Below are positions 15,210 through 22,666 of a DNA stretch of 29,740 nt, one piece after another. Within the stretch, counting starts at the first letter, position 1, and every line of letters begins with the position of its first letter. Below the pieces are notes generated by a model. That model was not told the origin of the DNA and made no database searches. It was given only the letters and a program-made list of their open reading frames with translations. The position numbers were made by a program, and so were the translations under genes. Source of the stretch: JAKFWI01 sp031398975 (GTDB lineage Bacteria; Pseudomonadota; Alphaproteobacteria; Caulobacterales; Aquidulcibacteraceae); NCBI GenBank assembly GCA_031398975.1, contig JANNOI010000003.1, positions 1 through 29,740 on the forward strand, written 5' to 3'.

Positions 15210-16375
15210 GGGGCTTTATACTCGGCTTTCGTCTCGACGATGGCCACTCGCCCCTCCGCCAGGCTGAGCGCGATGGCGCCGTGCTTCAGCGCCAGCGCAA
15301 GCTCCCCGAACAGGGCGCGCCGCCAGCCCTTGAGGGCGGGCACGTCGGCCTCGTCGGAAAGGGCGATGGCTTCGAGATCGGAGACGTTGGCGAGGAGGCG
15401 CGGGGCCACTTCGTGGCGTTCGCATTCGTGGCGCAGCAGCACTTTGAGCAGCTCGACCGTCGGCCCCAGGCCCTGCGGCGGCGCGCTGAGGCGCTCGACG
15501 GGCGGGGGCTTGACGGAGGGATCGGCGAGCGCGCGGTCGATCAGGCCTGCGAGTTCGACCCCCTGGCGGGAGCCGCCGAACCCTTTCGGCACGGCGCGCA
15601 GACGGTCGAACGCCTCGGGCTTGCGGGGCTTCTGTTCGGCGATCTCGTAGAGGGCGTCGTCCTTCAGCACCCGCCCGCGCGGCACGTCGCGGGCCTGGGC
15701 CGTACGCTCGCGCCAGGCGGCCGCGACCTGCAGCGCCACGAGGTAATCGCGCCCGGTTTTGCGGATTTTGAGGCGCGTCCAAGCGTTTTCGGGTTCGTTG
15801 TCGTAGAGGGCGGGATCGGCGAGGGCTGCGATCTCCTCGCCCACCCAATCAAGGCGCCCGGCCGCTTCGAGCGTGGCGCGCAGCTTCGGATAAAGGTCGC
15901 GCAGGTGCGTCACGTCGGCCAGGGCGTAGGCGAGCTGGGCTTCGCTTAACGGCCTGCGGCTCCAATCGGTGAAGCGGGAGGATTTGTCCAGCCGGCGCTT
16001 GAGGATGGCCGCGGCCAGCGCGTCATAGGCGATGGAATCGCCGTAGCCCGCCGCCATCGCCGCGATCTGGGTGTCGAACAGCGGAAAGGGCGGCTGGCCG
16101 GAGAGGCGGAAGAAGATCTCAAGATCCTGGCGCGCGGCGTGGAACACTTTGAGGACCCGACGGTCCGCCATCAGGTCGAGGAAGGGGGCGAGATCGAGCC
16201 CAGGGGCGAGGGGGTCGATCACGAGCTCCACCCCGGGCGCGGCGGCCTGGATGAGGCACAGTTTCGGCCAGAAAGTCGTCTCGCGCATGAATTCGGTGTC
16301 CACCGCCACGAACGGGTGGGCGGCGAGCGCGCGGCAGCCTGCGGCGAGGGCTTCGGTGTCGGTGATCAGGCTCAT
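15206..16375 (-). CDS. rnd: Ribonuclease D
   Basis: 3'-5' exoribonuclease that trims tRNA and other small RNA precursors. The DEDDy exonuclease site is complete: D26 and E28 in VAVDTEFMRE, D84 in HAARQDLEIFF, and Y150 with D154 in AYALADVTHL. One HRDC domain follows, about residues 205-290, beginning near VALQVAAAWRERTAQ. At 389 residues it is the normal alphaproteobacterial size. The start is the ATG at 16375 (MSLITDTEAL); no clear ribosome site is seen before it. First gene of the rnd-metZ-apaG cluster and divergent from aspS across 86 bp. Confidence 0.96.
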   Translation of the reverse strand: MSLITDTEALAAGCRALAAHPFVAVDTEFMRETTFWPKLCLIQAAAPGVELVIDPLAPGLDLAPFLDLMADRRVLKVFHAARQDLEIFFRLSGQPPFPLFDTQIAAMAAGYGDSIAYDALAAAILKRRLDKSSRFTDWSRRPLSEAQLAYALADVTHLRDLYPKLRATLEAAGRLDWVGEEIAALADPALYDNEPENAWTRLKIRKTGRDYLVALQVAAAWRERTAQARDVPRGRVLKDDALYEIAEQKPRKPEAFDRLRAVPKGFGGSRQGVELAGLIDRALADPSVKPPPVERLSAPPQGLGPTVELLKVLLRHECERHEVAPRLLANVSDLEAIALSDEADVPALKGWRRALFGELALALKHGAIALSLAEGRVAIVETKAEYKAP

Positions 16376-16388
16376 GAAGCACGGTTTC

Positions 16389-16417
16389 TTGACACGGAGC
16401 GGGGGGCCGTGCGTGTT
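16389..16417 (+). promoter_or_regulatory. Weak candidate promoter for aspS
   Basis: A perfect TTGACA (16389-16394) lies in the 86-bp rnd/aspS divergent gap, oriented towards aspS. The hexamer 17 bases downstream (CGTGTT, 16412-16417) is a poor -10 box, so the call is tentative. Confidence 0.25.
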
Positions 16418-16461
16418 CCCGGCCCTGTTTGCGCGGCGCCTCGCCGCCTCTGGAGCCCGCC

Positions 16462-18258
16462 ATGCACGCCTATCGTAGCCACACCTGCGGGGCTCTGCGT
16501 CCCTCGGACGTGGGCCAGCAGGTCCGCCTCTCGGGGTGGGTGCATCGGAAACGCGATCACGGCGGGGTGCAATTCATCGATCTTCGCGACCATTACGGCG
16601 TCACGCAATTGGTGGTTCTGCCGGAGGAGGCGGCGTTTCCGGTGCTGGAACGCGTGCGCGCGGAAAGCGTCATCCGGGTGGATGGGCGGGTGGTGGCCCG
16701 ATCGGGGGATACAGTCAATCCCGGCCTGCCCACGGGGGGGATCGAAGTGCGCGTGGACGGCGTCGAAGTGCTCTCGGACGCGCAGGAATTGCCGTTGCCG
16801 GTGTTCGGCGAGCCCGACTATCCCGAAGACTTGCGCCTCAAGCACCGCTTCCTCGATCTGCGCCGCGACACGCTGCACAAGAACATCGTCTTGCGCTCGA
16901 ACGTCATCGCGTCCCTGCGCCAGCGCATGATCGCGCAGGGGTTCACCGAATTCCAGACCCCGATCCTGACCGCCTCGAGCCCCGAGGGCGCGCGCGACTT
17001 TCTGGTGCCCTCGCGCCTCTATCCTGGCCAGTTCTACGCGCTGCCCCAGGCGCCGCAGCAATTCAAGCAGCTGCTGATGGTGGCGGGCTTCGACCGCTAT
17101 TTCCAGATCGCCCCCTGTTTTAGGGATGAAGACGCCCGCGCCGACCGCTCGCCCGGGGAATTCTACCAGCTCGACGTGGAGATGAGTTTCGTCACCCAGG
17201 AGGACGTCTTCGCCGCCATCGAGCCGGTGCTCGAGGGCGTGTTCCTGGAATTTGCGCAGGGGCGCGCGGTGACGCCCGCCCCCTTCCCGCGCATCGCTTA
17301 TAAGGACGCGCTGCTGAAATACGGCTCCGACAAACCGGACCTCCGCAACCCGATCGAGATCGTCGACGTCACCGGCGTATTCTCCGACCCAAGCGTCACG
17401 TTCAACGCCTTCAAGGCGGTGATCGCGCAGGGCGGCGTCGTGCGCGCCATCCCCGCGCCCGGCGCGGGCGCCCAGCCGCGCTCCTTCTTCGACCGGCTGA
17501 ACGAGTGGGCGCGCAAGGAGATGAAGGCCGCGGGCCTCGGCTACATCACCTTCGAGGGCGAGGCGCTGGAGGGGAAGGGCCCGATCGCCAAATTCGTGCC
17601 CCCCGGCCCCTTGCGTGCGCTGGCGGAGGCGGCGGGCGTCAAGGCGGGCGATGCGCTTTTCTTCGCGGCGGGGCCTGAGGCGGAGGCGGCCAGGCTCGCC
17701 GGCCAGGCGCGGCTGCGGATCGGGGAGGAATTGGGCCTCGTCGAGGCCGACGTGTTCAAATTCTGCTGGATCGTCGATTTCCCGATGTACGAGTGGAACG
17801 AGGAGGAAAAGCGCGTCGATTTCTCGCACAATCCCTTCTCGATGCCGCAGGGGGGGATAGAGGCGCTGGAGAGCCAGGACCCGCTCGCCATCCTCGCCTA
17901 CCAGTACGACATCGTGTGCAACGGCGTCGAATTGTGCTCGGGCGCGATCCGCAACCACAAGCCCGACCTGATGCTCAAAGCCTTCGCCCTCGCCGGCCAT
18001 TCGGCGGAGACGGTGGAGAGCCGCTTCGGGGGCATGCTCAACGCGTTCCGTTACGGGGCGCCCCCGCACGGGGGCTTGGCGCCGGGCGTAGACCGGATCG
18101 TTATGCTGCTCGCGGGGGTGAGCACGCTGCGCGACGTGATCGTGTTCCCGCTCAACCAGCAGGCCCGGGACCTGATGATGAACGCCCCGTCCGAAGTATC
18201 GCCCAAGCAATTGCGCGAACTGCACCTGCGCGTGGCCGCGCCGGAGGGGAAGACCTGA
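16462..18258 (+). CDS. aspS: Aspartyl-tRNA synthetase, probably non-discriminating (Asp/Asn)
   Basis: Class II synthetase of bacterial type. The OB-fold anticodon domain comes first, then the catalytic core with its GAD insertion. Motif 2 is FRDEDARADRSPGEFYQLD and motif 3 is GLAPGVDRIVMLL. The anticodon domain reads HRKRDHGGVQFIDLRD, with H33 where E. coli AspRS has L30. A histidine here marks non-discriminating enzymes that also load Asp onto tRNA-Asn, later amidated by GatCAB. The ATG at 16462 has TGGAG six bases upstream, giving 598 residues; the longer frame from 16429 lacks support. It converges with the pentapeptide gene, 14 bp away. Confidence 0.97.
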   Translation: MHAYRSHTCGALRPSDVGQQVRLSGWVHRKRDHGGVQFIDLRDHYGVTQLVVLPEEAAFPVLERVRAESVIRVDGRVVARSGDTVNPGLPTGGIEVRVDGVEVLSDAQELPLPVFGEPDYPEDLRLKHRFLDLRRDTLHKNIVLRSNVIASLRQRMIAQGFTEFQTPILTASSPEGARDFLVPSRLYPGQFYALPQAPQQFKQLLMVAGFDRYFQIAPCFRDEDARADRSPGEFYQLDVEMSFVTQEDVFAAIEPVLEGVFLEFAQGRAVTPAPFPRIAYKDALLKYGSDKPDLRNPIEIVDVTGVFSDPSVTFNAFKAVIAQGGVVRAIPAPGAGAQPRSFFDRLNEWARKEMKAAGLGYITFEGEALEGKGPIAKFVPPGPLRALAEAAGVKAGDALFFAAGPEAEAARLAGQARLRIGEELGLVEADVFKFCWIVDFPMYEWNEEEKRVDFSHNPFSMPQGGIEALESQDPLAILAYQYDIVCNGVELCSGAIRNHKPDLMLKAFALAGHSAETVESRFGGMLNAFRYGAPPHGGLAPGVDRIVMLLAGVSTLRDVIVFPLNQQARDLMMNAPSEVSPKQLRELHLRVAAPEGKT

Positions 18259-18272
18259 TTAGCGTTAGAAGA

Positions 18273-18992
18273 TCAGCGGCACGCGGTGATGGACAGGCCG
18301 GGCGGCAGGCGCGTCTGTGCGTCGCCGCAGGCCTCCGCCAGTTGGCGCTGGGTGAGCCCGCGCGCGGTGGCGAGGTTGGCGCCCTTGAGGATGGAGCGGG
18401 CGAATTGCGCCTCGCCCACGTCGGCGCCGCTGAAATCGGAATTGTTGAGATGGGCGAGGGTGAAATTGGCGCGCCGCAGGCTCGCGCCGATAAAATTCAC
18501 CTGCATGGCGTTCGCGCCCAGAAACACCGCCTGGGCCATCGAGGCCTGTGCGAACGTCGCCGATTGCAGTTCCGCGGAGGTGAAATCGGCGTCCGCAAGC
18601 TCGGCCCGGCTCGCGTCGGCGTGGGCGAGCACCGCCCCGGAAAACTGCGCTCGCGCAAAGCGGCTGTCCACCATCCTGGCGCGGGTCAGGTTGGCGCGGG
18701 CGAAATTGGCGTCCTCGAACACGGAATCTGCGGCGTTGGCGCCGGCCATATTGGCGGCGGAGAAATCGGAGCGGGAAAATTCACCCCCGGAGATGCGCAC
18801 CCCGGCCATCGAGCGGCCGGACAAATTGCACGACCGGCAGCGGTCGCCATAGGTGGGCGCAAGACGGATCTTGGTGGAGGTGGACTGCGAGGGGCCGCTC
18901 GGGACGCCGACCTGCCCGGACGCCGCGCCGGGCGCGAGGAACGCCGCACCCGCCACAATCCCCGCCACAAGAACGCGCGTCCACTCCTTCAT
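18273..18992 (-). CDS. Secreted pentapeptide-repeat protein
   Basis: Not a named gene. A signal peptide (MKEWTR, hydrophobic 7-20, cleavage near AASG at 23-26) directs export. From about residue 55 to 210 nearly every fifth residue fits the A(D/N)LXX pentapeptide pattern, for example FSAANMAGANAADSVFEDAN. That is about thirty repeats, enough for seven or eight coils of a right-handed quadrilateral beta-helix. A cysteine pair (C52, C55) caps the N-terminal side; C222 and C238 flank the closing segment and could form a disulfide in the periplasm. The ATG at 18992 is chosen because the signal peptide starts there; the frame runs 165 bases further without support. It lies 74 bp downstream of the NrdJ-like gene on the same strand. 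Confidence 0.82.
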   Translation of the reverse strand: MKEWTRVLVAGIVAGAAFLAPGAASGQVGVPSGPSQSTSTKIRLAPTYGDRCRSCNLSGRSMAGVRISGGEFSRSDFSAANMAGANAADSVFEDANFARANLTRARMVDSRFARAQFSGAVLAHADASRAELADADFTSAELQSATFAQASMAQAVFLGANAMQVNFIGASLRRANFTLAHLNNSDFSGADVGEAQFARSILKGANLATARGLTQRQLAEACGDAQTRLPPGLSITACR

Positions 18993-19066
18993 GACAGTAT
19001 GGAATAACCTTCGGGGTTTAACGCTGCGAGTGAAATTGAAGTAATATGCAATCCGGGGGCAAGTCT

Positions 19067-20554
19067 TTACGCCTTCCGCGCTTGCGCCCCACACGCCGCG
19101 CAGGCGCTGACCCCGTTCGCCCCGCCAACCAGCGTGTAATGGCCGCATTCCGCGCATGCGTTCCCCTCATAGACCGGGGCTGCGGCCCCCCCCAAGCCGG
19201 GCCCCAAGGCTGCCGCTAAGGCCGGCCCAGAGGCGGCGCCGCCGCCGCCCTGGCGCTCGCGCCCGCCTGCGCCCGCCCCGCGGCTAGAGAGCACGACGAT
19301 ATTGTCCGGGGTTTGACCGCGGCTGAACCCGCGCGACATGAACCGCGCCGCATTCTCCCCGGCCGCGCTGCGGCCGAGGCCGTCCCCGCGCGCGTCGAAG
19401 GGATCGATCTGGGCGAGGTCGCGCCGCTCGAGATAGGAAACCGCGAGTTCGCGGAAGATGTAATCAAGGATGGAGGTGGCGTGGCGGATGGAATCGTTGC
19501 CGCGCACCGCGCCCGCCGGCTCGAACCGGGTGAACACGAACGCGTCCACGAATTCCTCCAGCGGCACCCCGTATTGCAGGCCGATCGAGATCGCGATGGC
19601 GAAATTGTTCATCAGCGAGCGGAAGGCCGCGCCCTCTTTGTGCATGTCGATGAAGATCTCGCCGAGGCCGCCATCGTCATACTCGCCGGTGTGCAGGTAA
19701 ACCTTGTGCCCGCCGACGCTGGCCTTCTGGATGTAGCCCTTGCGCCGGTCGGGCAGGCGCCGGCGGCCCGCCTCGCGCGGGGGAGCGTGCTCGGGCGCCG
19801 GCGGGCGGCGCAAGGGCGCGGCGGGGGCCGCCACGCCGGAGGGGCTCTCTTGTGCGGAGGCCGCGGACGGCGCGGGCGCAGGCTCGATGCGGTCCCAGCG
19901 TAGCGCCGTGATCCCCGTGGCGAGGGCGGCTTCGGCCAGCACGGAAGCGGCCTCCTCCCGCTCGCCCGGCAGCGGGAGGATCGCTTCGCATGATCCGATC
20001 ACGAACGGGGCGACCGCCGCGGCCATGGCGATCCGGTCCTCGGCGGAAACCGCCCGCCCCGCCAGGAACACGCCGAGATCGCCGGGCCTAAGGGCGGGGA
20101 TGTCCGCCAGGGAAGGGGCCCCGCAGCAATAGACGTTGGCGGCCGCGATCGCCGCTTCCGGGACCCCGCAGCCGCCCAGCACGTCCCCGCCGACGCGCGC
20201 GAGCGCGGCCGCGTCCAGCCCCAACGCCTCCGCGCAGAAGGCCTCCCCCAGCACGGCGGGATGGAAGGCTGCGCGGATGTCGAAGCAATCCTTGAGCGCA
20301 TCCTCGGCGGCCGCGAGCGCGGGGTCGGTGAAGCCGCGCCGTCGCAGCGCCTCAAGGTTCAGCCCGGGCGCGCCGGCGAGCGTGCGCGCGCCCTCAACGG
20401 TCCGCGCGATCGCCTGCGCGTCATAGCCTAGCCGCTCCAGCGCGCGCCGCGCGGAGGGGCTCAGCACCCGGCCGAACCCCCCGTCGGCGCGCCGGCCGTA
20501 GGCGATGGCCGGCCGGGGCGGGGCGAGGCCCTCGTCTAAGGGAAGCGCGATCAA
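19067..20554 (-). CDS. NrdJ-like protein, C-terminal part: degenerate RNR segment, TSCPD domain and zinc ribbon
   Basis: Matches the last third of alphaproteobacterial vitamin B12-dependent ribonucleotide reductase. Residues 72-220 follow the NrdJ order, such as RGFTDPALAAAEDALKDCFDI and EAAIAAANVYCCG, but are strongly diverged. A Pro/Ala linker (225-270) leads to a well-conserved TSCPD domain at about 272-380 (KGYIQKASVGGHKVYLHTGE, FEPAGAVRGNDSIRHATSIL). The protein ends in a four-cysteine ribbon (C467, C470, C485, C488). The NrdJ catalytic motif APTGTI is absent. The first usable start is a TTG at 20554 with no good ribosome site. The frame is open upstream to an in-frame TAG at 20642-20644, and homology seems to continue across it. 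It may therefore be the second half of one gene rather than a separate gene. Confidence 0.75.
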   Translation of the reverse strand: MIALPLDEGLAPPRPAIAYGRRADGGFGRVLSPSARRALERLGYDAQAIARTVEGARTLAGAPGLNLEALRRRGFTDPALAAAEDALKDCFDIRAAFHPAVLGEAFCAEALGLDAAALARVGGDVLGGCGVPEAAIAAANVYCCGAPSLADIPALRPGDLGVFLAGRAVSAEDRIAMAAAVAPFVIGSCEAILPLPGEREEAASVLAEAALATGITALRWDRIEPAPAPSAASAQESPSGVAAPAAPLRRPPAPEHAPPREAGRRRLPDRRKGYIQKASVGGHKVYLHTGEYDDGGLGEIFIDMHKEGAAFRSLMNNFAIAISIGLQYGVPLEEFVDAFVFTRFEPAGAVRGNDSIRHATSILDYIFRELAVSYLERRDLAQIDPFDARGDGLGRSAAGENAARFMSRGFSRGQTPDNIVVLSSRGAGAGGRERQGGGGAASGPALAAALGPGLGGAAAPVYEGNACAECGHYTLVGGANGVSACAACGAQARKA

Positions 20555-20641
20555 GGCCGGGTGGCGGATGCCGCCCTTGGCGGCGGCGCTGCGCCACAGG
20601 CGCGCGCCGTGCGCGGCCCAGCCCGCCAGCGGCCCGCCCGC

Positions 20642-21559
20642 CTACCCCTGCGCGGGGGGGGCCCCCGCGGCCGCCTCCAGCTCCGGTTTCAACGCCCGCT
20701 CCGGCAAGCCCACGCCCGCATAGCCTGCGCTGGCGCTCGCCGCGGCCCCCCCGATCAGCGCCAGTACGGCCCCCGCCGCGGCCCGGCCCTCGGGGGCGGA
20801 ATAGGCCAAGCCCTCGCCTTGCACCAGCGCGCCAAGCCCGCCGATCTCCAGCCGCAGGCAGGCGCCGATCTCCGTGGTTCCGGCCCCCGCGTGCGCGGCC
20901 GCGAGCGCCTCAATTGCGACGCCCACCGCCTCGGCCAGCAAGTCGGGTTCGCCGGCGAACCGGTCCACCTGCAGAAGGGCTTCGGAAAAGGCGCCCTCGG
21001 GGCCGGCCTCGCCCATAACCCCATCCGCGCTGGCCGCCGCCAGAACGCGCGGGCGCCGGTCTGCGCGGGCGCTCAACGCGGTGGACGCCTCCAGCACCGC
21101 GAGCGCCGCCGCGCCGGGCGCGCCGAGAATTTCGAGGTCCGCGCCGTCGAGCAGGGCGTCCTGGGCCAGGCGCAGCGTCGTGTTGGTGGGCGTCCAGGAC
21201 AGGCGCCGGCGCGCATAGGGCGCGCGCGGGGCGCCGAGAGCCGCGGCGAGAAGGGGCTCGCTCAGCACAAGGCGACGCTCGCTCAGCAGCGCGAAGAGGC
21301 GGGCCTCGAACGCCTCCGTCCCGCCTTGGCCGGCGGCTTGCGCCCACGCGGCCACGCCCGCGGCCGCCCGCTGCAGTCCCCGCCGCAGCGAGGGCCCGCT
21401 CTCGGCGGCGACCGCGAGGCCCGCGCGCACCGCATCCGCGATCTCGGCCTCGCTCCACTCCGCCGGGGCCTCCACGAGCAGCGCGTCTGCGCCGTCGCCG
21501 GCCTCCCATGGTTCGATCGCGCGCTGCGCCCAGGCGGGGTGTTGTTGCTCCACGCGCAT
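20642..21559 (-). CDS. NrdJ-like protein, N-terminal part, catalytic centre missing
   Basis: A diverged and shortened relative of the N-terminal two thirds of class II ribonucleotide reductase NrdJ. The best match is residues 237-271 (LEIGGLGALVQGEGLAYSAP, then EGRAAAGAVLALIGG), which parallels NrdJ LGLGYANLGALL...GIAYDSDEGRALCGAL. Weaker likeness occurs around 82-110. The whole active-site region is gone: no NPCSEY, no CNLASLN, and only one cysteine (C234). Full NrdJ needs about 800 residues for this part; here there are 305. The ATG at 21559 (MRVEQQHPAW) is chosen because AAGGGAG precedes it and NrdJ proteins begin similarly; the longer frame to 21643 would cover the candidate NrdR boxes. 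It ends at TAG, in the same frame as the C-terminal part. Confidence 0.65.
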   Translation of the reverse strand: MRVEQQHPAWAQRAIEPWEAGDGADALLVEAPAEWSEAEIADAVRAGLAVAAESGPSLRRGLQRAAAGVAAWAQAAGQGGTEAFEARLFALLSERRLVLSEPLLAAALGAPRAPYARRRLSWTPTNTTLRLAQDALLDGADLEILGAPGAAALAVLEASTALSARADRRPRVLAAASADGVMGEAGPEGAFSEALLQVDRFAGEPDLLAEAVGVAIEALAAAHAGAGTTEIGACLRLEIGGLGALVQGEGLAYSAPEGRAAAGAVLALIGGAAASASAGYAGVGLPERALKPELEAAAGAPPAQG

Positions 21560-21608
21560 GGCTCCCTTTTCATCCGACGGGGCAGGGTAGGGCGCGTCCG
21601 CAGCGGAA

Positions 21609-21654
21609 ATCAAGATGTAGGGCCGCCCGGCTGTGGACATCACAAGATGTGGCG
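21609..21654 (-). promoter_or_regulatory. Candidate pair of NrdR boxes upstream of the NrdJ-like gene
   Basis: Two related 14-mers, ATCAAGATGTAGGG (21609-21622) and CACAAGATGTGGCG (21641-21654), share CAAGATGT and lie exactly 32 bp apart. They resemble the actinobacterial NrdR box CACAAGATATAGTG (10 and 11 of 14 positions by eye). Tandem boxes about three helical turns apart are the usual NrdR arrangement at ribonucleotide reductase promoters. They lie 50-95 bp upstream of the ATG at 21559. The divergent NDUFA12 gene is also within reach. Confidence 0.55.
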
Positions 21655-21732
21655 CGCGGCGGCGGCTGGATTCGGCGGGCCCGCGGCGCCATAGTGCGGC
21701 CGCGGCGGCATCGCAAAAGGCGGCCTGATATC

Positions 21733-22122
21733 GTGCTCACACGCATTTTTACCTGGTGGAACGGGGCCACGCTCGGGGCGCTGTACGACATCACCCGGCG
21801 GGGGGTGTTCGTTGGCGCGGACGCGCAGGGCAATCGCTATTTCGAGGAGCGCAAGCCCAGCCGCGACGGGCTGAAGCGCCGCTGGGTGGTGTATCAGGGG
21901 CTGGTGGACGCCTCGCGCGTGCCCCCGGACTGGCGCGGCTGGATGTCCCACGGGGTGGAGGAGGCGCCGAGCGTGCGCCCGCTGCCGCGCAAGCCCTGGG
22001 AGAAAGAGCACGTCCCGAACTTGACCGGCACCATCCACGCCTACCGCCCCAAGGGCAGCCTCGCGCGCGCCTCAGAACCGCCGCGCGCGGAGGCGTATGA
22101 GGCCTGGCGCCCCGATCGCTGA
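21733..22122 (+). CDS. NDUFA12-family protein (complex I 17.2-kDa subunit homologue)
   Basis: Bacterial counterpart of the NDUFA12/B17.2 supernumerary subunit of respiratory complex I, which in Alphaproteobacteria is usually encoded away from the nuo operon. Family marks are plain: RIFTWWNGATLG at the start, ARRG-like TRRGVFVGADAQGNRYFEE, KRRWVVYQG, ASRVPPDWRGWM, and KPWEKEHVPNLTGT. It likely binds the peripheral arm of NADH dehydrogenase at the inner membrane. The start is the GTG at 21733 (family N-terminus), giving 129 residues. The longer frame from 21508 lies in the upstream promoter region and inside the NrdJ-like gene, so it is rejected. Precedes mlaD by 46 bp. Confidence 0.92.
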   Translation: MLTRIFTWWNGATLGALYDITRRGVFVGADAQGNRYFEERKPSRDGLKRRWVVYQGLVDASRVPPDWRGWMSHGVEEAPSVRPLPRKPWEKEHVPNLTGTIHAYRPKGSLARASEPPRAEAYEAWRPDR

Positions 22123-22168
22123 GCGGGAAGCCGCGGAATACGAGACGAGACGAGTGGAGAAGGCAGGG

Positions 22169-22666
22169 ATGAACAAGGACCAGATCGGCGAGACGATCCT
22201 CGGCGCGATCGTGGCTTTCGTGGCCGTAGGCTTTCTGGTCTTCGCGCTGACGCAGGGCGGCCAGGCCAGCACCGGGGGCGGCTACACGCTGTCGGCGCGC
22301 TTCAACCGGGTGGACGGCATCTCCGTCGGCTCGGACGTGCGCCTTTCGGGGGTGAAGGTGGGCGCGGTGTCCGGGGTCGCGCTCGATCCCCAGACCTACC
22401 AGGCGCGGGTTACCGTCTCGGTCGATCCCAAAGTGAAGGTGCCCGAGGACTCGGTGGCGAAAATCGCGTCCGATGGGTTGCTGGGCGGGGCGTTCGTGGC
22501 GATCGAGCCGGGCGGCGCGGAAGCGACGCTCGCTCCCGGCCAGGAGATCGCCCAGACGCAAGGCTCGCTCGATCTGCTCACCATGCTGTTGTCGGCGATG
22601 TCGAGCATGGGCGGGGACGAGGAAAAAGAGGCCGAGCAGGCCCCGCAGCCGGAGGCCGCGCCGTGA
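22169..22666 (+). CDS. mlaD: MlaD-type MCE domain lipid transport protein
   Basis: Substrate-binding part of the Mla phospholipid transport system that keeps the outer membrane asymmetric. A single N-terminal membrane helix (about residues 8-27, TILGAIVAFVAVGFLVFAL) anchors a periplasmic MCE domain at about 37-115. Its hallmark GYTLSARFNRVDGISVGSDV, then VRLSGVKVGAVSGV, is easily seen. The tail is acidic and rich in Pro and Ala. The ATG at 22169 has GGAGAAGG close upstream, giving 165 residues; the longer frame from 22097 overlaps the NDUFA12 gene. The rest of the Mla system (mlaE, mlaF) is not in this window. The stop overlaps the next gene's GTG (GTGA). Confidence 0.92.
   Translation: MNKDQIGETILGAIVAFVAVGFLVFALTQGGQASTGGGYTLSARFNRVDGISVGSDVRLSGVKVGAVSGVALDPQTYQARVTVSVDPKVKVPEDSVAKIASDGLLGGAFVAIEPGGAEATLAPGQEIAQTQGSLDLLTMLLSAMSSMGGDEEKEAEQAPQPEAAP

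Noticed and set aside
13992..15650. A 552-codon plus-strand open frame
   Set aside because: It is antisense to metZ and rnd, both of which have full catalytic motifs.
21508..21732. N-terminal extension of the NDUFA12 frame
   Set aside because: It overlaps the NrdJ-like start and the candidate NrdR boxes and has no homology; the family N-terminus begins at the GTG at 21733.
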